Assembly: GCA_903857165.1 (NCBI GenBank)
Contig: CAIODU010000339.1
Location: 1 to 43,041 of the forward strand
Length of the DNA: 43,041 nt
Origin: an uncultured Methylococcaceae bacterium
GTDB lineage: Bacteria; Pseudomonadota; Gammaproteobacteria; Methylococcales; Methylococcaceae
Reading direction: 5' to 3'
Shown here piece by piece: positions 24,051 through 34,100 of this stretch (position 1 is its first letter; each line of letters starts with the position of its first letter). Under the pieces are notes generated by a model. That model was not told the DNA's origin. It saw only the letters and a list, made by a program, of their open reading frames with translations, and made no database searches. Made by a program: the position numbers and the translations under genes.

Positions 24051-26714
24051 ATGTCGAACGCAAAACTGACTCTCGCACGGCTGGAAAGCCTATTGCTGAC
24101 CGCCTGTGACGATCTGCGCGGAAACATGGACGCGAGCGAATACAAGGAATACATCTTTGGCATGTTGTTCCTCAAACGCGCCAGCGACCTGTTCGACCAG
24201 CGCCGGGAGGAGATCAAACGGCAAGGTTTGGCCCAGGGTTTGAGCGAAGCGGACATTGCCCTCAACTTGGAAGACCCCGACCAATACTCCGGCAAATATT
24301 TTTTTGTGCCGCCCCGCGCCCGATGGAATGAGCCTTGGTCTGACATCACCATCGACAAGGAAGGAAAGCCTGTATTCACCCATTACCCGGCCCTCAAACA
24401 CGTCAAGGAAAATGTCGGCACGATGCTCAACAAGGCGCTTGAAGCCTTGGAAGAAGACAATGCCGATGCTTTGCAAGATGTACTCGGCAACATCAACTTC
24501 AACCGCAAAATCGGGCAGCAAACGCTGGATGACGATACGCTGACCAACTTCATCCAGAACTTCGAGAAGATTCCCCTCAAAGATGACGACTTTGAATTTC
24601 CCGACCTGCTCGGTGCGGCGTATGAATATTTGCTGAAAGAATTTGCCGACCAAGCGGGTAAAAAGGCCGGCGAGTTCTACACCCCTGCCGAGGTTGTACG
24701 CGTCTGCGTTGAAATCTGCGAACCCAAGGAAGGCATGAGCGTTTATGACCCCACCGTGGGTTCGGGCGGCATGTTAATCCAAGCGCGGGATTATGTGCGT
24801 GAATGTGGCGGCGATTCGCAAGAGTTGGCCTTGTATGGTCAGGAAAAGATGGGCACGACCTGGTCCATCTGCAAAATGAACATGCTGCTGCACGGCATTT
24901 CCCACGCCGTCATCCGCCAGCAAGACACCCTCCGCGAACCGCAACACCAAGACGACGACGGCCAGCTTAAGCGCTTCGACCGAGTACTTGCCAATCCCCC
25001 GTTCAGCCAGAATTACATCAAGAAGGAAATCAAGTTTCCCGGACGGTTCCCGGTATGGATGCCGGAAAAAGGCAAAAAGGCCGATTTGATGTTCGTCCAG
25101 CACATGCTGGCCGTGACCAAAGCCAATGGGCGATTGGCGACGGTGATGCCGCATGGAGTGCTGTTCCGGGGCGGCGAAGAACGCGAGGCAAGGCAATATT
25201 TCATCGACAAAGGCTATTTGGAGGCGGTGATTGGCCTGCCGAGCAATCTGTTTTATGGCACGGGCATTCCTGCTTGCATACTGGTATTGAACAAAGCAGG
25301 GAGCCAGCAGCGCAACTCGGTGCTGTTCATCAACGCCGACCGCGAATACCGTGAAGGCAAGGCACAAAACCATCTGCGGCCCGAAGACATCGACAAGATT
25401 GTCCACGCCTACCGTGCCGGGCATGACATCCCCGCCTATGCCCGCCGTGTGCCGGTGGATGAGATCAAGGCCGAAGACTACAACTGCAACATCCGCCGTT
25501 ATGTGGACAACGCCCCGCCGCCCGAACCGCATGATGTACGCGCCCATCTGCATGGCGGTGTGCCGGTCAGTGAAATCGACACTTTGGTGCATTTTTGGCA
25601 AAACTACGACGGGTTGAGGGAGAGTTGTTTTGTCGAGAGGCAACCACCAGAAGAGTGTTCGCGTAGCCCGGATGAAGCCCCGCAGGGGCGCAATCCGGGG
25701 AATCAATCCACGCAAGACCCCGGATTTCGCCGCAATGCGGCTACATCCGGGCTACAGGTCATCTACGCCGATTTCACCGAAGCATTGCAAGACAAACGCG
25801 CCATTGCCGCGCATGTCAACCAACACCCCGGCGTACAGCAACGGCAAACCGAGTTTATGGAGCAACTGCAAACCTGGTGGCAATTGCACTTGCCGCTGAT
25901 CGAAGGCTTGGCCCCGGATGCCGCCAACCAACAAGCCAAACCGAACAATGTCTACGCCATGCGGGCCACACTGCTGGACAGCATCGAGCGCACCTTTGCC
26001 GGTCAACACTTGCTCAACCGCTACCAGATACGCGGTGCTTTCGCCAATTATTACAATCTGCTGAAAGCCGATTTCAAATCCATCGCTGCCAGCGGGTGGG
26101 GACCGGAACTGATCCCGGACGAAGACATCCTGCAAAGCCAATTCCCTGCCGTGCTGGCCGAACTGGAAAGCCAGCACAGCCGCCTCGCCGAGTTGCAAGC
26201 CCTGTTCGCCGTTGCCAGCGAGGAAGATTTTGAAGACAGCGAAGACACCGGCGTGTTGCCCGCTGATGAAGTCAAAGCGCTGAAAGCCGTGATGAAGGAA
26301 GCCAAGGGCAACCAGAAACTCGCCAAGCGCGACAGCAGTTTTGGCGATGCCGACAGCCACCGCAAAGAGGCCGAACGCATCGAAACCCAATTGGCCCGCC
26401 ACAAAAAACTGGAAGACGAAGCCAAGACGCTGAAAACCCTAATCAAATCCACCGAAAAAAACCGCGACGAATTGGTGGAACAGGCACGGCTGAACATCAG
26501 CCGGGACGAAGCGCGGCAAGTCATCATCGAGCGGCTAGGCACTGTGTTGTTTGACAGTTACCGGCAATACCTCCGCGCCGACCAACGCGCTTGCATCGCC
26601 GCGATTGAAAACCTCTGGGGCAAATATGCTGTGACCGCCAAGCAGATTGAAGCCGAACGCGAGCTAGCGGCGGCGGAGTTGGAGGCGTTTTTGGTGGAGT
26701 TGGGGTATGAATAA
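24051..26714 (+). CDS. hsdM: Type I restriction-modification system methyltransferase subunit
   Basis: [36 protein letters not shown] and [11 protein letters not shown] (N6-adenine MTase NPPF motif). Confidence 0.96.
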   Translation: MSNAKLTLARLESLLLTACDDLRGNMDASEYKEYIFGMLFLKRASDLFDQRREEIKRQGLAQGLSEADIALNLEDPDQYSGKYFFVPPRARWNEPWSDITIDKEGKPVFTHYPALKHVKENVGTMLNKALEALEEDNADALQDVLGNINFNRKIGQQTLDDDTLTNFIQNFEKIPLKDDDFEFPDLLGAAYEYLLKEFADQAGKKAGEFYTPAEVVRVCVEICEPKEGMSVYDPTVGSGGMLIQARDYVRECGGDSQELALYGQEKMGTTWSICKMNMLLHGISHAVIRQQDTLREPQHQDDDGQLKRFDRVLANPPFSQNYIKKEIKFPGRFPVWMPEKGKKADLMFVQHMLAVTKANGRLATVMPHGVLFRGGEEREARQYFIDKGYLEAVIGLPSNLFYGTGIPACILVLNKAGSQQRNSVLFINADREYREGKAQNHLRPEDIDKIVHAYRAGHDIPAYARRVPVDEIKAEDYNCNIRRYVDNAPPPEPHDVRAHLHGGVPVSEIDTLVHFWQNYDGLRESCFVERQPPEECSRSPDEAPQGRNPGNQSTQDPGFRRNAATSGLQVIYADFTEALQDKRAIAAHVNQHPGVQQRQTEFMEQLQTWWQLHLPLIEGLAPDAANQQAKPNNVYAMRATLLDSIERTFAGQHLLNRYQIRGAFANYYNLLKADFKSIAASGWGPELIPDEDILQSQFPAVLAELESQHSRLAELQALFAVASEEDFEDSEDTGVLPADEVKALKAVMKEAKGNQKLAKRDSSFGDADSHRKEAERIETQLARHKKLEDEAKTLKTLIKSTEKNRDELVEQARLNISRDEARQVIIERLGTVLFDSYRQYLRADQRACIAAIENLWGKYAVTAKQIEAERELAAAELEAFLVELGYE
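25663..25755. repeat. In-frame palindromic repeat inside hsdM (GTAGCCCGGATG...CATCCGGGCTAC)
   Basis: 93 bp with ~38-bp imperfect inverted arms; encodes roughly [31 protein letters not shown] without breaking the ORF. Confidence 0.85.
26676..26714 (+). repeat. 39-bp direct repeat, copy 1 (hsdM 3' end)
   Basis: gagttggaggcgtttttggtggagttggggtatgaataa; 37/39 identical to 27458-27496. Confidence 0.95.
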
Positions 26715-26717
26715 TAG

Positions 26718-26768
26718 CCGTCATTCCGCCATGGACGGTAACCAGTCGGCTGCAACAATACTTGATTG
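26718..26768. repeat. Truncated left part of the CCGTCATT element
   Basis: CCGTCATTCCGCCATGGACGGTAAC followed by sequence resembling the interior of 27127-27269; lacks the right end and one hairpin arm. Confidence 0.7.
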
Positions 26769-26792
26769 AGCCTATGTAGCCGAAGGCAATAT

Positions 26793-27083
26793 ATGAAACA
26801 ACCCGCCGTCTATATTCTGGCGAGCAAACGCAATGGTACGCTTTATACGGGTGTCACTGGCGATTTGGTTCGGCGTATATGGGAACACAAAAATGATTTT
26901 ATTGATGGGTTTACTCAAGACCACCAAACCCACAGCTTAGTGTATTATGAATTGCACGGCGATATGACAGCAGCCATTGCCCGAGAGAAACAGATTAAAA
27001 AATGGAATCGGCAGTGGAAGTTGAGGCTAATCGAAAAATCCAATCCCGAATGGCGAGATTTATGGCAAGAAATCATTGGTTAA
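26793..27083 (+). CDS. GIY-YIG nuclease family protein
   Basis: AVYILASKRNGTLYTGVTGDLVRRIWEHK...FTQDHQTHSLVYYELHGDMTAAIAREKQIKKWNRQWKLRLIEKSNPEWRDL is typical of the small GIY-YIG family. Confidence 0.92.
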   Translation: MKQPAVYILASKRNGTLYTGVTGDLVRRIWEHKNDFIDGFTQDHQTHSLVYYELHGDMTAAIAREKQIKKWNRQWKLRLIEKSNPEWRDLWQEIIG

Positions 27084-27126
27084 ACATAACCGTTATTCCG
27101 GCAGTCAGATCCAAAACAACAAATCT

Positions 27127-27269
27127 CCGTCATTCCGCCATGGACTGGCGGAATCTAGTGCCATGGACGGTAACGGGTCGATTACAACAGTGCTTGGTCG
27201 GGTTCTTTTGTAATGTTGCAGATTCACTTCCCTGTGACTGGGTTCCGGCAGTCCATGCCGGAACGACGG
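27127..27269. repeat. CCGTCATT element, copy A (143 bp)
   Basis: Terminal inverted repeats CCGTCATTCCGCCATGGACTGGCGGAATC / GGTTCCGGCAGTCCATGCCGGAACGACGG. Confidence 0.9.
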
Positions 27270-27307
27270 GGTTGAATAGGCGGCGTTCACCGGGTTGGCT
27301 AAACACT

Positions 27308-27449
27308 CCGTCATTCCCGCTGGGATGCGGGAATCCAGAGCCATGGACGGTAACGGGCCGAATACGACAGTGCTTGGTCGGGTTCTTTTGTAATGTTGCA
27401 GATTCACCTCCCTGTGACTGGGTTCCGGCAGTCCATGCCGGAACGACGG
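27308..27449. repeat. CCGTCATT element, copy B (142 bp)
   Basis: Near-identical to copy A except for a different left hairpin stem (ATTCCCGCTGGGATGCGGGAAT). Confidence 0.9.
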
Positions 27450-27457
27450 CGCTTGCT

Positions 27458-27496
27458 GAGTTGGAGGCGTTTTTGGAGGAGTTGGGGTATGAATGA
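27458..27496 (+). repeat. 39-bp direct repeat, copy 2 (duplicated hsdM tail over the hsdS start)
   Basis: gagttggaggcgtttttggaggagttggggtatgaatga; two mismatches to 26676-26714. Confidence 0.95.
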
Positions 27497-28829
27497 ATGG
27501 ATTGAAAATTCGCTAGGTTCGCTGGCATGTATTCGACGAGGTATTGGCTATTCCGAATCTACCTTGAAAAATAACCCGGAAGATGGTCGTCATTATATCA
27601 ATATGAAATCCTTTATAAAGGATGGTGGCTACAACAAAGAAGGTTTGAAGTTTTATTCAGGTTACTTTGCTAAGGCTGATGTCGTTTCATGTCGTGATTT
27701 GTTATTAGTCAATACTGATGTCACTCTTGATGGGGATATAATTGGAGTTCCAGCATATTTACCTAGCCATCTGCAAAATGAAGAGGTTTTATTTTCACAT
27801 CATGTGACGCGATTAAGTCTTAACGAAAAAATAGAGCCTAAATTTCTTTATTATCTACTTTGCATCAATACTTACCGGCGCTGGATGCTCAAATATGCCA
27901 GAGGCACGACTGTGCTTATGTTGGATATGGGGGCAATTAAAAGGATACCAATTCGATACCCTGTTACAAAAAGCAACCAGCGCAAAATAGCTGTTATCCT
28001 CACCAGCATCGACACGGCTATCGAAAAAACCGAAGCGCTGATTGAGAAATATCAGCAAATCAAAGCCGGGTTGATGCACGACCTATTCACCCGTGGTGTG
28101 CTACCCAACGGCCAGTTGCGCCCACCCCGTGAGCAAGCCCCGGAGTTGTATCAGCAAACCGCGATTGGGTGGATTCCGAAGGAGTGGGAGTGTAGTCGTC
28201 TGGGTAAAATTCTCTCTGAATCAGGCGGCTATTTGCAAACCGGTCCTTTTGGTAGCCAGTTACACGCAAATGAATATTCTTTTGAAGGAGTTCCTGTTGT
28301 GATGCCGCAGGATATAAATAATGGCTCTATTGAAGAAAACTCGATTGCACGCATTCCTGAAGAGAGGGCAATGAGCCTTTCTAGGCATCGTTTACAGCAT
28401 GGAGATGTAATTATCGCTAGGCGAGGGGAACTTTGTAGAGCAGCAGCAGTATCAAGAAGGGAGACAGATTGGATATGTGGAACTGGTTGCTTCTTGCTAC
28501 GGCTAGGAAAAACCAAAATGAACCATTGCTTCTTTTCATTGGCTTATCGGTATGATTTTATTCAAAGGCAAATAGAAGGTTTAGCTGTAGGAACTACAAT
28601 GCCAAGCCTAAATAACGCAGTAATGTCGAAGTTATATTTCCCAGTCCTTCAACCTTTAGAGCAAGATGTAATTATTTCAAAAATTGATACTCAATCAAGG
28701 ACTATGGATAAACTTGAAAAACAGGTTGAAAAGTTGCGAGAAATCAAACTCGGCCTCATGCAAGACCTCCTCACTGGCAAAGTCCCGGTGAAGGTCGATG
28801 ACCCGGTTGCGGATTTTGTGAATGCTTAA
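27489..28829 (+). CDS. hsdS: Type I restriction-modification specificity subunit
   Basis: Two TRD halves separated by KIAVILTSIDTAIEKTEALIEKYQQIKAGLMHDLFTRGV, with C-terminal LEKLREIKLGLMQDLLTGKVPV. Confidence 0.95.
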   Translation: MNEWIENSLGSLACIRRGIGYSESTLKNNPEDGRHYINMKSFIKDGGYNKEGLKFYSGYFAKADVVSCRDLLLVNTDVTLDGDIIGVPAYLPSHLQNEEVLFSHHVTRLSLNEKIEPKFLYYLLCINTYRRWMLKYARGTTVLMLDMGAIKRIPIRYPVTKSNQRKIAVILTSIDTAIEKTEALIEKYQQIKAGLMHDLFTRGVLPNGQLRPPREQAPELYQQTAIGWIPKEWECSRLGKILSESGGYLQTGPFGSQLHANEYSFEGVPVVMPQDINNGSIEENSIARIPEERAMSLSRHRLQHGDVIIARRGELCRAAAVSRRETDWICGTGCFLLRLGKTKMNHCFFSLAYRYDFIQRQIEGLAVGTTMPSLNNAVMSKLYFPVLQPLEQDVIISKIDTQSRTMDKLEKQVEKLREIKLGLMQDLLTGKVPVKVDDPVADFVNA

Positions 28830-28854
28830 TCATCCCAGCGTAATCGTTAAAAGC

Positions 28855-28996
28855 CCGTCATTCCGCCATGGACTGGCGGAATCCAGTGCCAAGGAGGGTA
28901 ATCTGCCAGTGTGCATGTGTTTTGTTTGGGCAAGGTGCCAACCCACATATTCACATCCCTGTGACTGGGTTCCGGCAGTCCATGCCGGAACGACGG
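28855..28996. repeat. CCGTCATT element, copy C (142 bp)
   Basis: Same terminal inverted repeats as A/B but a different interior. Confidence 0.9.
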
Positions 28997-29016
28997 GTTA
29001 TATTGAAACAAATCCG

Positions 29017-29158
29017 CCGTCATTCCGCCATGGACTGGCGGAATCCAGAGCCAAGGAGGGTAATCTGCCAGTGTGCATGTGTTTTGTTTGGGCAACGTGC
29101 CAACCCACAGATTCACATCCCTGTGACTGGGTTCCGGCAGTCCATGCCGGAACGACGG
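29017..29158. repeat. CCGTCATT element, copy D (142 bp)
   Basis: Near-identical to copy C, tandem with a 20-bp gap. Confidence 0.9.
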
Positions 29159-29181
29159 TATTTTTTTAAGGAGTCCGGACT

Positions 29182-29394
29182 ATGACACTCTCACTGGAAG
29201 ATTCAGCCAAAGGCCAAGCCGCACTAAACGCATTGCAACGGGCGGTGGCAAAGACTTTGGATAATAAACAACGGTTGGGACAGTATGCCGTGGTGTGGCA
29301 AGACGGCAAGCCGGTGATCATCGGGGGGGTGTTGGATGATTTAAGCCCTTCGTCATTGGTTGGTAAGGATTTGGCGAAGCCATTAGATGACTAA
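29182..29394 (+). CDS. Small protein encoded immediately upstream of and overlapping darT
   Basis: 70 aa (...LDNKQRLGQYAVVWQDGKPVIIGG...), good SD (TTAAGGAG), 8-bp overlap with the darT start. Confidence 0.75.
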   Translation: MTLSLEDSAKGQAALNALQRAVAKTLDNKQRLGQYAVVWQDGKPVIIGGVLDDLSPSSLVGKDLAKPLDD

Positions 29395-30034
29395 CCATTA
29401 TCCCAGCCTGAACCCTGACAAAGCGCTGATCTGGCGCATTGTCCATCGGGACAATCTCCCGTGGATTCTGGACAATGGCTTGCACTGTGCCAATTCCAGC
29501 GTGTTGTCCTCCAATTACATTAAAATCGGCAATGCCGAGTTGATCGACAAGCGCCACCATCGCCCTGTACCGATTTCACCGGGCGGCACATTGGCCGACT
29601 ATGTGCCGTTTTACTTCACCCCCTTCTCGGTGATGATGAAAAACATCCATTCCGGTTGGGGGGTGCAACAACGCCACAATGAAGAAATTGTCATCGTGGT
29701 GTCCAGCTTGCATCATGTCAAATCCATTGGCTTGCCTTTCGTTTTTACCAATGCACATGCTTACCCAAACTGGACTAATTTTTACAGCGATTTGGCACAA
29801 TTAAAGGAAATTGACTGGGAGATTTTACAACGCCGGGATTTCAGCCGTGACCCGGACGACCCGAGAAAGATGGAACGATACCAGGCAGAAGCCTTGATCT
29901 ATAAGCACTTGCCAATTCATGGCTTTCTCGGCATAGTGTGCTACACCGAAGCACTCAAACCTAACATTGAACTGGAGATTCAGCAGCGTGGGCTGCAACT
30001 GCCAGTATATGCCCGTCCGGGCTGGTATTTCTGA
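29387..30034 (+). CDS. darT: DarT-like ssDNA thymidine ADP-ribosyltransferase toxin (DUF4433)
   Basis: [20 protein letters not shown]...; [37 protein letters not shown]. Confidence 0.92.
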   Translation: MTNHYPSLNPDKALIWRIVHRDNLPWILDNGLHCANSSVLSSNYIKIGNAELIDKRHHRPVPISPGGTLADYVPFYFTPFSVMMKNIHSGWGVQQRHNEEIVIVVSSLHHVKSIGLPFVFTNAHAYPNWTNFYSDLAQLKEIDWEILQRRDFSRDPDDPRKMERYQAEALIYKHLPIHGFLGIVCYTEALKPNIELEIQQRGLQLPVYARPGWYF

Positions 30035-31107
30035 TGATTCAATTCACCCAAGGTAATTTATTAGAGGCGCGAACCGAGGCACTGGTCAATACAGTGAACA
30101 CGGTTGGCGTGATGGGCAAGGGCATCGCGTTAATGTTCAAGGATCGCTTTGCCGAAAATTTCCGTTTATATGCCGCCGCTTGTAAGGCTAAGCAGGTGCA
30201 AACCGGCAAGATGTTCGTGACCGAGGTGAATGAACTGGAAGGCCCGCGCTGGATTGTGAATTTTCCAACCAAGCAACATTGGCGAGCGCCTTCACGATTG
30301 GCGTGGGTGGTGGAAGGACTGCATGACTTGCGCCGATTTCTCGTTGACCATCAAGTCAAATCCATTGCCATTCCGCCCTTAGGCGCGGGCAATGGGGGCC
30401 TGGAATGGGCCGATGTGCGTCAACAGGTTGAGGCTATCTTAGGGGATTTGGATTTAGAAATCATCGTGTTCGAGCCTACCCGGCAATACCAAAATATAGC
30501 CAAGCGCACCGGAGTCGAAAAGCTAACGCCCGCCCGTGCATTGATAGCGGAAATGGTGCGGCGTTACTGGATACTGGGGATGGAGTGCAGTTTGTTGGAA
30601 ATACAAAAGCTCGCGTGGTTTATTGAGCGGGGAATTGAGCGCTTCAGACCGGGGGACAACCCGCTCAATTTGCAGTTTGTGGCGCATAAATATGGCCCTT
30701 ACGCCAACCGGCTAGACCACTTGTTGAACAACTTGGATGGTAGTTATCTGCATTGCAACAAGCGTATCAGCGATGCCGACCCGCTTGAAGTCATCTGGTT
30801 TGACAATGACAGGAAGACCTACATGGAAACCTATCTGAAGACTGAGGCTAAAGCCTATCTGCCTGCATTGGAATACACCACGGCCTTGATTGATGGGTTT
30901 GAGTCGCCGTTTGGCATGGAGCTTTTGGCAACGGTGGATTGGCTGTTGTGCAAGGAACAAATTGACCCAACCCTTGAGGCGGTGCGGGAGGGCATGAAAC
31001 ACTGGCCAGCGGGGGCGGCGGAGCGGAAATGCCGTTTGTTTGATGATCGTGCCATTAGTATTGCATTAGCGCGTTTGCAGAACCCGCCGACTATCCCGGC
31101 AAGGTGA
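30034..31107 (+). CDS. darG: DarG-like macrodomain antitoxin
   Basis: [35 protein letters not shown] and [18 protein letters not shown] overlap with darT. Confidence 0.93.
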   Translation: MIQFTQGNLLEARTEALVNTVNTVGVMGKGIALMFKDRFAENFRLYAAACKAKQVQTGKMFVTEVNELEGPRWIVNFPTKQHWRAPSRLAWVVEGLHDLRRFLVDHQVKSIAIPPLGAGNGGLEWADVRQQVEAILGDLDLEIIVFEPTRQYQNIAKRTGVEKLTPARALIAEMVRRYWILGMECSLLEIQKLAWFIERGIERFRPGDNPLNLQFVAHKYGPYANRLDHLLNNLDGSYLHCNKRISDADPLEVIWFDNDRKTYMETYLKTEAKAYLPALEYTTALIDGFESPFGMELLATVDWLLCKEQIDPTLEAVREGMKHWPAGAAERKCRLFDDRAISIALARLQNPPTIPAR

Positions 31108-31115
31108 AATGCGTC

Positions 31116-34100
31116 ATGTCTGAATACTCCGAAGTCGAAAAACCCTTCCTGCAGCAGCTTGAAAAATTAGGCTGGACAGTCATCGACCAAGGCATAGGGA
31201 TTCCGCAAGAGGCCGCGCCTAGCCTACGCAGTCACTTCCGCCAGTGGGTATTGCCGGAGGTGTTCAACGAAGCCGTGCGGGCCATCAATTTAACCGAAGA
31301 TGGCAAAGAATGGCTGACCGATCTGCAATTGGACGATTTACGCAGTCAGTTGTCACGCCAACCCAACCGCACTCTGCTGGAAGCCAATGAAGCCGTTCAA
31401 GCCTTGTTGCTTAAGGCCCAGGTGGATGTCAACGAACTGACTGGCGAGGTTGACCCGGTGGTGCGGTTAATTGATTTCCAAAACCCGGAAAACAACCGTT
31501 TCCACGCCATCAACCAGTTCCGCATCGACACGCCGGGTTGTGTGAAGGGCTTCATCATTGTGGACATCGTGTTGTTCGTCAATGGCATTCCCTTGTGCGT
31601 GGTGGAGTGTAAAAAAGGCTCGGAAGTCTGTGCCAACCCGATGCAGGAAGCCTTTGTACAGCTGCAGCGTTACTTGCGCCGTCGCAAAGAAACCGAACTG
31701 GCCGGACTGAAGGAAGGCGAGCCACGGCTGTTTTACACCAATCTATTGTTGATCCGCACCAGTGGGTTGGAAGCCGACTATGGCACGATCACGTCGGGCG
31801 AAGAGCATTTCTTCGCATGGAAAACGCTCTACCCGGAGAACGAGGCCGACCGCGAGGGCATGAACGCCCAACAGCAATTGATCGCGGGGATGCTGACCCG
31901 GCGCAACCTGTTACAGATTCTCCGTACTTGTTCGGTGTTCATGGACACCGATGGCGGCACACGCATCAAGGCGGTTTGTCGTTATCAGCAATTCCGCGCC
32001 GCCAATAAGATTGTGGATCGCTTGCGCACCGGCATGACCGCGATGGACCGCAGCGGCGTGGTCTGGCACACCCAAGGTTCGGGCAAATCCCTGACCATGG
32101 TGTTCTTGGCGCGGATGCTGAGGGCCAGCCGTGACTTGAATGATTATAAGATAGTGCTGGTGAATGACCGGCATGATTTGGAAGACCAATTGGGCGAGAC
32201 GGCCACGCTGATTGGCGGGCGGGTGAATGTCATCGAAAGCAGCCAAGACTTGCGCCTGTCCTTGGCAACCGACAGTTCCGACATCAACATGGTGATGGTG
32301 CATAAGTTCCAAGAGCGCAAGCAAGTGTTGGGCAATGCGGTGGTCGAGGCACTCGGCACTTATCTAGCGATGCCAGCCAGCAAGACGTTTGGCGTGGTCA
32401 ATGCCTCGGAGCGGATTATTCTGCTGATCGACGAGGCACACCGGACGCAAAGCTCGGACATGGGTGACAACCTGTTCGATGCCTTCCCAAATGCCACCCG
32501 CGTGGCCTTCACCGGCACACCGCTGATTACCGAACGCCACGGTGAAAAAAGAACGCACAAACGTTTTGGCGAGTACATCGACACTTACAAGGTGATGGAC
32601 TCCGTGAATGACGGTGCCACGTTGCAAATTCTGTACGAAGGCAAAACCGCCGACAGCGCACTCAATGAAAAACATGCCTTTGATGAGGCGTTTGAGGACT
32701 TGTTTAAGGATCGTAGCGAAGAGGAATTACTGGCGATCAAGCGGAAATACGGGGCCACGGGCGACATCTTGGAAGCCGAGAACCGCATCAATGCCATCAC
32801 CCGCGATTTGGTCAAGCATTATGTGGACAACATCTTGCCGAATGGCTTTAAGGCGCAAGTGGTGTGTCATTCCAAACTGGCGTGTGTGCGCTATCAAGTG
32901 GGGATTCAGGCAGCGTTGGCTGAACGAATCGAACTTGAAGAAAGCCTTATTGCATCCGTTCCTGTAAAATTAAAGAGTCATTCCACCATGGATTGGCGGA
33001 ATCCAGACGCAGGGATGCAGATTGTGGGGCGGGACGGATTGTCCTCCATGGCACTGGGTTCCGGCAGTCCTTGCCGGAACGACGATGAACACCTAAATTC
33101 AATTAGATTAGATGCATCACCTGATTACGAACTCATCAAAAAGTTGAAGTTTTTGAAAACCGCCGTGGTGATCTCGTCCGATGGCACGAATGAATTGGCC
33201 TATATCACTCATGCCCGCAAACAGGCGGCACGGATGAATGCGGTGGACAATTTCTGCAAAAGCTTCGACTACGACGATCCAGACAAGGAAAATACCGGCA
33301 TCGCCTTCCTGATTGTCTGCGATATGCTGTTGACCGGGTTTGATGCGCCCATTGAACAGGTCATGTACATTGACAAAAAACTGCGAGAACATGGCTTGTT
33401 ACAGGCCATCGCCCGGACCAATCGGGTAAGGAAGGGCAAGCAGCGCGGGTATATCGTGGACTATATTGGCTTGGCCAACCACCTGACCTCGGCGTTGTCT
33501 CTCTATGCCGCCAGTGATGAACTGCAAGAACTCCAAGACGGTTTGCAGAGCATCGCATCAGAATTGCCTATCTTGGAAGAACGCTATCAGCGCTTGTTGC
33601 AGCTTTTCACTGAATACGGGGTGAAGCAGATCAAAGCGTTCGTCACCGGTGCATTGCCGAATCTGGACGCGGATGCTGCCGTGGTCCATGCTGCCGTTAA
33701 AGCATTAAAGGATGAAAAACGACGGGCTGATTTTGAAGTGTATTTGAAAAAGTTCTTGATGAGCCTGGACATCATCCTGCCTCATGAGTCGGCTCAATCC
33801 TACCGTGTTCCCGCCAAGCGTTTCGGCTACATCTTGCAAGTCGCCAAGGAACGCTATAAAGATTCCAGCCTTGACTTAGGGAATGCGGGGGAAAAGGTCA
33901 AGGCGTTGATTAACGGGCATCTCATCAGCCTTGGCATCAATCCAAAGGTTCCACCCATCGAACTATTGGCCGAGGACTTTCTGGAAAAATTGGCATCCCA
34001 CACCGGCAATAATGCGGAAGCCAAGGCCAGCGAAATGGAACACGCCATTCGCAAGCATTGCACTGTCCATCATGACGAAGACCCGGCATTCTACAAAAGC

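Noticed and set aside
27105-27407. Minus-strand ORF (100 aa) with internal sequence repeats
   Set aside because: It is simply the translation of repeat copies A and B; no RBS or homology. The same applies to 27130-27528, 28847-29116 and 28822-29185.
27002-27496. 164-aa plus-strand ORF ending in ALAELEAFLEELGYE
   Set aside because: Reads through the GIY-YIG gene in another frame, two repeats, and the duplicated hsdM tail; not a genuine gene.
28855-29158. Possible CRISPR-like array
   Set aside because: Two 142-bp units with inverted ends and a 20-bp gap; no short regular repeats/spacers and no cas genes.
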